From Parahaliea mediterranea (GTDB lineage Bacteria > Pseudomonadota > Gammaproteobacteria > Pseudomonadales > Halieaceae): 64,000 nt of DNA. The notes under the pieces are model-generated. The model saw nothing but the letters and a program-made list of their open reading frames with translations, was not told the DNA's origin and made no database searches. Within the stretch, counting starts at the first letter, position 1; every line of letters starts with the position of its first letter. Shown piece by piece: positions 53,699-63,078 of the stretch. Where the stretch lies: NCBI RefSeq assembly GCF_003402235.1, contig NZ_QEWO01000005.1, positions 1-64,000 on the forward strand, in the 5' to 3' direction. The position numbers were made by a program, and so were the translations under genes.

Positions 53699-55528
53699 AT
53701 GTGTGGAATCGTTGCCGCCGCGGCGCGGCGTGAAGTGTCTGAAATCCTGCTGGAAGGCCTGCGCCGCCTGGAATACCGCGGCTACGACTCAGCGGGCATG
53801 GCCCTGGTGGACGCCGAGGGCAACCTGCTGTTGCACAAGCGCCTGGGCAAGGTGGCGGAACTGGAACAGGCCCAGGCCATGACGCCGCACCACGGCTGTA
53901 GCGGAATTGCCCACACCCGCTGGGCGACCCACGGCGAGCCGTCGGCGGCCAATGCGCACCCGCACCTGTCCGGCAACCGGGTGGCGCTGGTTCACAACGG
54001 CATCATCGAGAATCACGAGAGCCTGCGTGAAGAGCTGCAAAGCCAGGGCTATGACTTCCAGTCCCAGACCGACACCGAAGTGATTGTGCACCTGCTGCAC
54101 CAGCAATTGGCGCAGCAGGTGGATCTTTTCCAGGCCCTGAAAAACACCGTCGCCCGCCTTGAGGGCGCCTACGCCATTGCCGCCATCGATGCCGAGAACC
54201 CCGGGCGGGTTGTGGCGGCCAGGGCGGGCAGCCCGCTGGTTATTGGCGTGGGAATCGGCGAGAACTTCCTGGCCTCGGACCAGCTGGCCCTGCGCCAGGT
54301 CACCGACCGTTTCATCTTCCTGGAAGAGGGCGACAGGGTGGACATGAGCGCCACCCGCCTGCAGGTGGAAGACGCCAGCGGCCAGGTGGTGGAGCGTGCC
54401 ATGCAGCGGGTGTCGGCGGCGGTGGAATCGAATGACCTCGGCGGTTACGAGCACTACATGCTTAAGGAAATCCACGAGCAGCCCCGCGCCCTGGCAGAAA
54501 CCCTGGGCCTGGCCGCCAGTCACCAGGTGGAAGACGCCCGCTTTGGCGCCGGTGCTGGCGCCATCTTCGACCAAGTCAAGGCGGTGCAGATTGTCGCCTG
54601 CGGCACCAGTTATCACGCCGGCCTAGTGGCGCGCTACTGGCTGGAGGAACTGTGCGGCATTCCCTGTAACGTGGAGGTGGCGTCGGAGTTTCGCTATCGC
54701 GCCCGCGCCCGCCGTGAGGGCTGCCTGCTGGTGACCGTGTCGCAGTCCGGGGAAACCGCCGACACCCTGGCCGCACTGCGCGACCAGGGCGCGGGGGAGT
54801 TCATCGCCTCCCTGGTGATTGCCAATGTCGACCACAGCGCCCTGGTGCGCGAATCCAACCTGGTGTTCCTCACCCGGGCGGGGGCGGAAATCGGGGTGGC
54901 CTCCACCAAGGCATTTACCACCCAGCTGCTGGCCTTCCTGATGCTGGCCGTGGCCCTGGGGCGCCGCCACCAGCTGAGCGAGGCGGCCTCGCGGGACCTG
55001 ATCGACGCCCTGCAACAGCTGCCGGACTGCGTCTCCCGCACCCTGCAACTGGACGCCGATATCAAGCGCCTGTCCGAGGCCTTCATCCTCAAAAACCACG
55101 CCCTGTTCCTGGGCCGTGGCATCCAGTACCCGGTGGCCCTGGAGGGGGCGCTGAAGCTGAAGGAGATCTCCTACATCCACGCCGAGGCCTACCCCGCCGG
55201 CGAGCTCAAGCATGGCCCGCTGGCCCTGGTGGATGCCGACATGCCTGTGGTGGCCGTGGCCCCGGGAGATGAGCTACTGGAGAAGCTGAAATCCAACCTC
55301 GAGGAAGTACGCTCGCGCGGCGGCGAGCTGTTTGTGTTTGCCGACGAGCGGGCGGGGCTAAAAGATGACAGCCGCGTGCACGTACTCAGAATGCCGCGCT
55401 GCCCGGCAGTCATCCAGCCGGTGGTGTATACCGTGGCCCTGCAGCTGCTGGCCTACCACGTGGCGGTGCAGAAGGGCACCGATGTGGACAAGCCGCGCAA
55501 CCTGGCCAAGTCGGTGACGGTGGAATAG
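53699..55528 (+). CDS. glmS: Glutamine-fructose-6-phosphate aminotransferase (isomerizing)
   Basis: 609-residue enzyme producing glucosamine-6-phosphate, two steps before GlmU. The N-terminal glutaminase starts MCGIVAAAARREVSEILLEG with catalytic Cys2; the two SIS isomerase domains contain CGTSYHAG, TVSQSGETADTLAALR, ASTKAFTTQLLAF and the C-terminal KPRNLAKSVTVE. The ATG at 53699 is required to expose Cys2. A GGGAGAGGG lies upstream. No Tn7-type insertion is seen at its 3' end. Confidence 0.99.
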   Translation: MCGIVAAAARREVSEILLEGLRRLEYRGYDSAGMALVDAEGNLLLHKRLGKVAELEQAQAMTPHHGCSGIAHTRWATHGEPSAANAHPHLSGNRVALVHNGIIENHESLREELQSQGYDFQSQTDTEVIVHLLHQQLAQQVDLFQALKNTVARLEGAYAIAAIDAENPGRVVAARAGSPLVIGVGIGENFLASDQLALRQVTDRFIFLEEGDRVDMSATRLQVEDASGQVVERAMQRVSAAVESNDLGGYEHYMLKEIHEQPRALAETLGLAASHQVEDARFGAGAGAIFDQVKAVQIVACGTSYHAGLVARYWLEELCGIPCNVEVASEFRYRARARREGCLLVTVSQSGETADTLAALRDQGAGEFIASLVIANVDHSALVRESNLVFLTRAGAEIGVASTKAFTTQLLAFLMLAVALGRRHQLSEAASRDLIDALQQLPDCVSRTLQLDADIKRLSEAFILKNHALFLGRGIQYPVALEGALKLKEISYIHAEAYPAGELKHGPLALVDADMPVVAVAPGDELLEKLKSNLEEVRSRGGELFVFADERAGLKDDSRVHVLRMPRCPAVIQPVVYTVALQLLAYHVAVQKGTDVDKPRNLAKSVTVE

Positions 55529-55557
55529 GCCGGGACCAAATCAGGGAACTGCCACCC

Positions 55558-55656
55558 ATGTCGACGATGCAAGAGCCAGCCGCGCAAACCGACCGCACCC
55601 ACCTGCAGCGCTGTCTTGAACTGCATCAACGGTTTTACGGCCAGCTCACCGAATAA
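55558..55656 (+). CDS. Possible 32-residue peptide downstream of glmS
   Basis: Short open frame on the glmS strand: MSTMQEPAAQTDRTHLQRCL and a hydrophilic end. There is no clear ribosome-binding site and no family I recognise. It could be a gene remnant between glmS and the convergent secF. Confidence 0.2.
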   Translation: MSTMQEPAAQTDRTHLQRCLELHQRFYGQLTE

Positions 55657-55711
55657 ACATCTGACCCACCTGTTCCCTCATCGGCCAAGTATCGCTCGCT
55701 TGCGTCGCCAC

Positions 55712-56617
55712 TTACGGCTGGGCGTCATTTTCCTCTGGCTGCGGGGGTAGCAGGTCCTGGCGGCTGACGCCCAGGGTTTGCAGCAGGCTGGAGGCGACGA
55801 AGATGGATGAATACGTGCCGACGCCAATGCCGACCAGCAGGGCGGTGGCAAAGCCCAGAATCATGTCGCCCCCCAGCAGGGCCAGCGCCAGCAGCACCAG
55901 GATGGTGGTGAAGGAGGTCGCCAGGGTCCTGTCCATGGTTTCGCTGAGGGAGGTGTTGATGGTGTCCGGCACGCTGGTGTTGCGCAGTTTGCGGAAGTTC
56001 TCGCGGATGCGATCGAAGACCACGATGGTGTCGTTGATGGAATAGCCGATCACCGCGAGGATGGCGGCCAGCACGGTCAGGTTGAACTCCATGCCCGTCA
56101 GCGAGAAAAAGCCGAGCGTAATGATGACATCGTGGGTCAGCGCGGCGACGGCGGCCACTGCAAAACGCGCCTGAAAGCGAAAGGAGATGTAGAGCATGAT
56201 GCAGCCACAGGCCAGCAACATGGCAAGGCCCCCCTGTTCGCGCAGCTCCTCGCCCACCTGGGGGCCCACAAATTCCTGGCGCTTGAGCTCCAGCGCCGGG
56301 TCGACCTGCTGTTTGATCGCGCTTATCAGGGCGCTGCTGGCGGCCTCCGGCACACTCTGGGGCAGGCGTATCAGGGCGTCGCGGTCGGTGCCATAGGACA
56401 CCACCACCGCACCGGGCTGGCCGGCGTCCGCAATGCTCTGGCGCAGTCCGCCGATATCCACTGGTTCGCTGAAATGCAGTTCCAGCAGCGTGCCGCCGGT
56501 AAAATCCAGCCCCCAGTTGAGTTGCTTCAGCGTCAGGCTGGTTATGGCGACCACCAGCATCACGCAGGAGATTGCCAGGGCCACCTTGCGGTGGCCCATA
56601 AAATCGAAGGTTTTCAT
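55712..56617 (-). CDS. secF: Protein translocase subunit SecF (without adjacent secD)
   Basis: 301-residue RND-type Sec accessory subunit that with SecD uses the proton gradient to help proteins leave the translocon. It has six membrane helices, the first periplasmic motif LNWGLDFTGGTLLELHF, and the helix 4-5 motif AILAVIGYSINDTIVVFDRI-REN. SecD normally lies directly upstream with yajC; here the upstream 650 bp are non-coding or carry an unrelated small frame. It is probably a second or relocated copy. Sequence features look intact. Confidence 0.95.
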   Translation of the reverse strand: MKTFDFMGHRKVALAISCVMLVVAITSLTLKQLNWGLDFTGGTLLELHFSEPVDIGGLRQSIADAGQPGAVVVSYGTDRDALIRLPQSVPEAASSALISAIKQQVDPALELKRQEFVGPQVGEELREQGGLAMLLACGCIMLYISFRFQARFAVAAVAALTHDVIITLGFFSLTGMEFNLTVLAAILAVIGYSINDTIVVFDRIRENFRKLRNTSVPDTINTSLSETMDRTLATSFTTILVLLALALLGGDMILGFATALLVGIGVGTYSSIFVASSLLQTLGVSRQDLLPPQPEENDAQP

Positions 56618-57271
56618 AGACGGTTTGTCCCGTTCTGGTCAATGACAGGTCGACCGGCTTTGCCCAGATCGACAGGTACAACCCTGCTCCGCACAGGCGG
56701 GGCAGGGGCGTTCTGGACCAAAGGGCGCCGGTGGTTGCGTTAGACCGGGACGGGGGGCGCCTGGGGGCAGGCGGGGTAGCGGGTGACGCTTTGGCGCGTA
56801 AGGCTGGGCCCTGCGTAGCCAGGCTGAACGAGCGCCGGGGCATACATGGCCCGGCCATCGGTTGCCGGCCGCGGCGGGGGCGCCGTGGCGGGTTGGCCGT
56901 CCTGGCCACCCAGAAGGAAGGGCGGGCTGTGATCCGCCACAGCCACCGAGTTGCCGCCCTCGGCCTGCCAGGCCGCGGGGGATGACCACACCACCACGCA
57001 CTGCAACAGCAGCACCGCCAGTGCGAGCTGGCGGTTCAGGTTCAGTAGTGACAGGGCGGGCGCTGGCAAGGGGTGTGCCTGTTGCGGTAACGGGGCGGCG
57101 ATGGGCCCGGCAGGGGATTGATAAGGAGCCGATATGGGGCCCAGTTGTCGGTATTCAATACCACAGCCCGGGGCAGGGTGAAAGGCCGGCGAGTGTGTGT
57201 TGTTACCGCTGCCGGCCGGGGGGCGGGTTCAAAGCAATGACCTTCAGCCCCGGCCCCAGCCCCGAAGTGAG
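56618..57271. other. Gap between secF and the DUF6607-type gene
   Basis: About 650 bp. The only candidate is a 109-codon minus-strand frame (56740-57069, TTG start) whose product begins with a hydrophobic segment (LALAVLLLQCVVVWS) and ends proline-rich. It has no visible ribosome-binding site, so I treat it as doubtful. No RNA gene, secD remnant or repeat was recognised. Confidence 0.4.
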
Positions 57272-58474
57272 TTAGCCGCCCGTAAAGCGCGCCAGTGTAG
57301 AGGCTATAAAGGCGCGCCCGGCGGTGCTGTCGTAGGGCGCCTCGGCAGTAATGCCGTCGGCATAGGCAAACATCACGCTGAACAGTGGCTCGCCGTCCAC
57401 GTCCTTGCGCAGTGTGAGGCGGGCGTTGTCAGCAAGCAGCCTGTCCCAGGCCTGGCGCACATCGGCCCAGAAGGGGCCGGTGCGCTGCCAGTAGGCATCG
57501 CCGGCGCTGAAGTCGTGATCAGCAATGCGCTCGTAGCGGTTAAAGCCAGCTTCCCGGGCCAGGTAGGGCTGGGCGGCCGGCTCGCCGGGGCTGGCTAGCA
57601 CCAGCTTGAGGTTGTCCTCCTCCTGCACCCAGCCGGTGGGGGTGATGGTGTGGCGATTGGTGCCGGCCAGGGCCTGGTAGTCGCTGCGTACGCTGAACTC
57701 GCGCCGTGGCAGTGGCCGCCAGGTGGTGTCGCTCTGCCAGCTGGAATAGCCGCCGGCGTGGTGCCAGCGGCCGATGCCTTCGTAGCGCGGCGAATCATCC
57801 ACCTGGAACACGGCCTGGGTCCAGCTGCCGGCCACTTCGTCTTTGCCCAGCGTGCGCTGCTCCCAGGTGCCATCGCCAATGAACACATTCAGCAAGGTGT
57901 CCTGATAGCGCCAGTCCTGGCGCCAGTGCTTGATCACCATGGGCTCGGATGCCGTGCCATCTGGCATTTCAAATTGCATCACCATGATGTGCTGCAGGCT
58001 GATGAAGTCCTCCTCGTCGGCTACTACGTACACATATTCGGTGCCCCAGGACTGGTAGGGGCGCGGCGGTGTGTAGCCGGGCAAAAAGCCCACGGTTTCA
58101 AGGAAATCGAAGCTGGCCCGGTAGGGGCCGGCCATGGCCAGGATGGCGCGGCGGTCGCGGGCTTTGGCGTTGAGCCCGTCTTCCTGCAGGGCCTGCCAGG
58201 CTGTGGAAGGCGCCTTGATGAGTGTGACGGCAGCGCCGGTGGAGGTGCCGCCACGGGGCGCCATGTCGCCATCGACAGCGTAGGGCCAGGCGTAGGTGTA
58301 CTGGCGCTGCCTGGGCGCGGGCGCCGTGTTTTGCCCCTTCTCGTTTTGCCGTTGTTGTTTTTGTTGTTCTTGTAGTTGGCTCTGGCCCGGGCTCTCGGCG
58401 ACTGCGCCGCCGGATGCGCTCAGGGCGAGGGCGGCCAGCAGGGCAGCTGTGGCGGTGGCGGTGAATCGTGCCAT
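57272..58474 (-). CDS. Exported DUF6607-type protein
   Basis: About 400 residues with a clear signal peptide (MARFTATATAALLAALALSA, cleavage near GGAVAE), followed by a Gln/Lys-rich low-complexity linker. The mature part is mostly beta and Trp/Tyr-rich: WGTEYVYVVADEEDFISLQH, EPMVIKHWRQDWRYQD, TWEQRTLGKDEVAGSWTQAV. This pattern fits the DUF6607 family of unknown function, found near TonB-system genes. The ATG at 58474 was chosen over upstream starts because it gives the signal peptide and has GAAGGAG upstream at a slightly long distance. It follows fumC by 40 bp. Confidence 0.75.
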   Translation of the reverse strand: MARFTATATAALLAALALSASGGAVAESPGQSQLQEQQKQQRQNEKGQNTAPAPRQRQYTYAWPYAVDGDMAPRGGTSTGAAVTLIKAPSTAWQALQEDGLNAKARDRRAILAMAGPYRASFDFLETVGFLPGYTPPRPYQSWGTEYVYVVADEEDFISLQHIMVMQFEMPDGTASEPMVIKHWRQDWRYQDTLLNVFIGDGTWEQRTLGKDEVAGSWTQAVFQVDDSPRYEGIGRWHHAGGYSSWQSDTTWRPLPRREFSVRSDYQALAGTNRHTITPTGWVQEEDNLKLVLASPGEPAAQPYLAREAGFNRYERIADHDFSAGDAYWQRTGPFWADVRQAWDRLLADNARLTLRKDVDGEPLFSVMFAYADGITAEAPYDSTAGRAFIASTLARFTGG

Positions 58475-58514
58475 GGTTGGTGTGTCTCCTTCGGTGTTGG
58501 TTGTGAAGCGCTGA

Positions 58515-59891
<1,377 letters not shown>

Positions 59892-59917
59892 GGTTGACTC
59901 CTGTCGGCTGCTGTCGG

Positions 59918-60256
59918 TCAGGGGGTGCCCAGTTCAATACGCCTGAGCTGGACAAAGAGCAGGGAGACATCCTCGCGGCTTTCCCTGCTGTTGGCCAGTT
60001 GTCGCAGTTCGTACAGCGGGCGGTGAATCATATCGAGGCATATCTGGCTCCAGTGCGGCGGATTCCCGGCATCCTTGATGGTGTCGTAGAGTAGAACGTA
60101 CTGGGCTCGCAGTCGAAGCCGGCGTTGCAGCAGGGTTTCCTTGGGGGGCGGGGTATCCAGCCGGAAGTAGTGCCTGAGCACGGCGGGGTTGTCGGGCTCC
60201 TCGGCGTAGCGGATTTTTCGCTTGAGCACTTCCAGCTGTAAAAACTCGGGCAGCAT
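59918..60256 (-). CDS. Hypothetical protein, 112 residues
   Basis: Small charged, mostly helical protein (LQLEVLKRKIRYAEEPDNPA, LLQRRLRLRAQYVLLYDTI, DMIHRPLYELRQLANSRESR) without signal peptide or membrane segment. I do not recognise the family. It begins 14 bp after the TPR gene and ends 26 bp before fumC, so it is co-transcribed with the TonB operon. Confidence 0.65.
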   Translation of the reverse strand: MLPEFLQLEVLKRKIRYAEEPDNPAVLRHYFRLDTPPPKETLLQRRLRLRAQYVLLYDTIKDAGNPPHWSQICLDMIHRPLYELRQLANSRESREDVSLLFVQLRRIELGTP

Positions 60257-60270
60257 CCGGCGTCCTTGAT

Positions 60271-61629
60271 TCAGGGTTGGTACTGTTCCAGCGCCACCAG
60301 GCGCTGCAGGCTGGCGATATTGGCGGCCAGCCCGCCAAGGTGCGGATTGAGCTGGCGGGCCCGTACCAGCAGCTCCAGGGCGCGTTCGTAATCGTGCTGG
60401 TCGACGGCGAGTTGGGCCCGCCCCAGGCAGGCCCGTTCTTCATAGTCGGGCAGGCTGGCGGCGCGTTCGAACAGGGTGCTGGCGCGGTAGGGGTTGGTGT
60501 CGCGGTGCGATTCTGCCAGCGCCAGCAGGGCCTCGCCATTGGCCGGGTCCAGTTCGCTGGCCTGGGCCAGGTCGTGCTGGCCGCGTTCGCGTTGCCCGCC
60601 AGCAAGGCGCACCTGGCCGCGGGCGGCCAGCACCGCGCTGCGCTGGCTGGCGGACAGGCTGAGCCCGCTGTTGAGCAGGACACTGGCAAGCTCGCTGGTG
60701 GCGCTACCCTCACCCCGCTGCGCCAGCCACTGAACGGTTTGCACCAGGGTTTGCGACTGTTCGCCGTCAAACGCCGTCAGCTTGCCCTTGAGCAGCGCAA
60801 GCCCCCGTTGCAGGCTGCCCTGCTGCAGGTGCAGTTGTGCGGCCACCAGGGCGTTGGCGGCGTCCAGCCCACCCAGACGCGCGGCCATTTCCAGGCTGGC
60901 CAGGGCGGTGGTGTTGTCCTGGGTGTGCAGCGCCAGGTTGCTGTGTTGCAGCCAGAGTGTGGCGTCGTCGGGTTGTTGGGCCAGGGCGTCTTCCAAAAGT
61001 GCGCGGGCGGCGTCGTAGTGGCGCGTTCTGACCAGCGCGATGATCAGGCCCTGCTGCCACTGCGTGTTGCCCGGCTCCAGGAACAGGGCCTGCTGGTAGC
61101 CGCTCACCGCGCTCCAGGCGCTGCCTTCGCGCAGGTTGATATAGGCCAGCTGGCCGAAAACCTGGGCGTCGTAGGCGCCAAGCGCGATGGCCCGGGTCAG
61201 GTGTTTGCGGGCATTGCCGGGGTCGTCCAGTTGCAGGTAAACCGCCGCCAGCCCCCGGTGGGCGCGCTGGAAGTCGGGCATTTGCTGCAGGGTCTGGAGA
61301 TAGGTCGCTCGCGCCCGCTCGGCATCGCCAGCCGCCAGGTAGAGCTGCGCCTGCACGTAGCGCAAGGCGGCACTGAAGCTGGCACTGTCGGCGGAGGATA
61401 GCCGGGCCAGGGCGCCTTGGTAGTCGCCCTTTGCCACCAGCGGCCGCAACTGCGCGGCCAGCTTGTGTTCCTGCGGCAGCAGGCCGGCCTCCCGCTCGCG
61501 CAGTGGTTCAAACGCGGCGTCAATGCGCCAGTTGGGTTCGGGCAGCACCAGGCTCAGGGCGGCTGCGCCCGGTGCGCTGTACAGGGAGGCGGCCAGCCAC
61601 AGGGGCAGCAACAGTGCGCGGCGCATCAT
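60271..61629 (-). CDS. Exported TPR protein of the TonB operon
   Basis: 452 residues with a signal peptide (RALLLPLWLAASLYSAPGAA) and about eight to ten tetratricopeptide-like repeats, for example ARATYLQTLQQMPDFQRAHR, AVSGYQQALFLEPGNTQW and ARALLEDALAQQPDDATLWL. Periplasmic TPR proteins of this kind end the exbB-exbB-exbD-tonB clusters of marine gammaproteobacteria and are thought to support TonB function. The start overlaps the tonB stop by four bases. Confidence 0.85.
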   Translation of the reverse strand: MMRRALLLPLWLAASLYSAPGAAALSLVLPEPNWRIDAAFEPLREREAGLLPQEHKLAAQLRPLVAKGDYQGALARLSSADSASFSAALRYVQAQLYLAAGDAERARATYLQTLQQMPDFQRAHRGLAAVYLQLDDPGNARKHLTRAIALGAYDAQVFGQLAYINLREGSAWSAVSGYQQALFLEPGNTQWQQGLIIALVRTRHYDAARALLEDALAQQPDDATLWLQHSNLALHTQDNTTALASLEMAARLGGLDAANALVAAQLHLQQGSLQRGLALLKGKLTAFDGEQSQTLVQTVQWLAQRGEGSATSELASVLLNSGLSLSASQRSAVLAARGQVRLAGGQRERGQHDLAQASELDPANGEALLALAESHRDTNPYRASTLFERAASLPDYEERACLGRAQLAVDQHDYERALELLVRARQLNPHLGGLAANIASLQRLVALEQYQP

Positions 61630-62285
61630 TGGCGGAGCTCCAGCGGCCAGACAAAGCGCGCCCGCACCGCCTGGCCATTGCGGGTGGGGGGGGTGAAGCG
61701 GCTGCCGCGAACAATCTGGCCAATGGCGCTGCTGAGGGCGGGATGGGGGTTTTCCAGAATGCTGATCAGCATGGGTGTGCCGCGCTCGTCGATCATGACA
61801 TCCAGGCGCACCACGGCCCGGTCGATGTTGCGCCGGCTCAGGTCGCTCGGCCAGGCGGTGCGCTGCAGGGTCAGTACCTGCGGTGGCGCATCCAGGGCCT
61901 CCGGGGCAAAGGCGTCCCAGTTCACCGCCAGGTCCTGCTCCCAGTTTATGGGCGCGGGGGTAAAGTCCGGGTTGGGCAGGGGCAGCGCATCGGTGAGGGT
62001 GGCCTGCGGTGCACGGGCGATGGCAACCGCGGCGGGGTTGGCGGCGGCTTCAATGGTCAGCGCTGGCTGCACGTCGCTGCGGTGCTGCTTGGGCGGTGCC
62101 GGGGGTGGCGGCGGTGGCGCGGCCAGGGCCACCTGGCGCAGGGTCAGCTCGGGTCGCTGCGCGGTGGGCATGGCCAGGCCCTGGTAGAGCAGGCTGCCCA
62201 GGGTGGCCAGCAACAGGCCCGACAGCACCAGGGCGGTGAGGTCGCGCGAGGGCAGGGCGGCGGGCCTGGCGCTGAGGCGGGTCAT
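61626..62285 (-). CDS. tonB: Energy transducer TonB
   Basis: 219-residue TonB. N-terminal membrane anchor (LTALVLSGLLLATLGSLLY), then a proline stretch (APPPPPPAPPKQ) and a C-terminal TonB domain with DVMIDERGTPMLISILEN, FTPPTRNGQAVRARFVWPL. The proline-rich spacer is much shorter than in E. coli TonB. Its start overlaps the exbD stop (ATGA). It would energise receptors such as those in the left part of the window. Confidence 0.92.
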   Translation of the reverse strand: MTRLSARPAALPSRDLTALVLSGLLLATLGSLLYQGLAMPTAQRPELTLRQVALAAPPPPPPAPPKQHRSDVQPALTIEAAANPAAVAIARAPQATLTDALPLPNPDFTPAPINWEQDLAVNWDAFAPEALDAPPQVLTLQRTAWPSDLSRRNIDRAVVRLDVMIDERGTPMLISILENPHPALSSAIGQIVRGSRFTPPTRNGQAVRARFVWPLELRQ

Positions 62286-62704
62286 GGTGTGCCGCCGCTT
62301 GTGGCGACGCTTACGTCCCGGGCGCCGGCCAGCTTGGCGATGTCGATCACCTGCACCAGCCGCTCGGCGGTCACCTTGCGGTCCGCCTGGATCACCACCG
62401 GCCGCATCTGTCGGCGCAGCAGGGGTTCCAGGGTGTGGCGCAGGGCATCCGGCGCCAGGGTGGTGCCCCCGTGCACTATGCGCCCGCGGTCGGTGATGGC
62501 CAGCAGGATGACCGCCTGGGGCAGCTGCTTGGCCGACAGCGCCTGGGGCTTGTCGATTTCCACCCCGGTTTCGCGCACGAATACGGTGGTGACAATGAAG
62601 AAAATCAGCAGGATAAAAACCACATCCAGCAGCGGCGACAGGTCGATGCCGCGCTCCTGGTACTCCAGCTCCAGGCGTTGCTGCAGGCTAGGGCGCAGGC
62701 TCAT
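62282..62704 (-). CDS. exbD: Biopolymer transporter ExbD
   Basis: 140-residue inner-membrane protein with one N-terminal helix containing the essential Asp (GIDLSPLLDVVFILLIFFIV) and a periplasmic domain (VIQADRKVTAERLVQVIDIA). The ATG at 62704, overlapping the upstream exbB stop, gives the standard length; longer readings run into exbB. Confidence 0.94.
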   Translation of the reverse strand: MSLRPSLQQRLELEYQERGIDLSPLLDVVFILLIFFIVTTVFVRETGVEIDKPQALSAKQLPQAVILLAITDRGRIVHGGTTLAPDALRHTLEPLLRRQMRPVVIQADRKVTAERLVQVIDIAKLAGARDVSVATSGGTP

Positions 62705-63078
62705 TGCCGGTAGTCCAGGCGCCGGCGGGACGCTATCAGCCACTGGCGCAGGAACCAGGCGGGAATGGCGGTCATCAGGCCCCACTGGGTGGTGAACAGG
62801 GCGGATGAGATGCCGGCTGCCAGGCTGGCGCCGATATCACCGCCGCCGCCCTGGGCCAGGGCGTGAAAGGCCTGCAGCAGGCCGCCGATGGTGCCCAGCA
62901 GGCCGAGCAGTGGCAGGGTGGCGATCAGGGTGGCACCGGGGGCGCTCCAGGAGGCTTCGGGCCGGCTGGCGCAGCCGCTGCGGGTCTGCAGGATCTCCCG
63001 GATGAGCTGGAAATACAGCACCGCGGCCAGCGCCAGGATGCACCACATCACCGGGTTGCCAAGCACGTTGCCTGTCAT
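62701..63078 (-). CDS. Short ExbB-like proton channel subunit
   Basis: 125-residue MotA/TolQ/ExbB-family protein. One N-terminal helix (VMWCILALAAVLYFQLIREI) is followed by the channel core LIATLPLLGLLGTIGGLLQA and SLAAGISSALFTTQWGLMTA. It is much shorter than E. coli ExbB, as is the second ExbB (TtpC/ExbB2 pair) in Vibrio-type TonB2 systems. ATGA overlaps join it to both neighbours. Confidence 0.9.
   Translation of the reverse strand: MTGNVLGNPVMWCILALAAVLYFQLIREILQTRSGCASRPEASWSAPGATLIATLPLLGLLGTIGGLLQAFHALAQGGGGDIGASLAAGISSALFTTQWGLMTAIPAWFLRQWLIASRRRLDYRQ

Noticed and set aside
53501..55700. Tn7-type insertion at glmS
   Set aside because: The glmS 3' end and downstream DNA show no Tn7 end repeats or tns genes.
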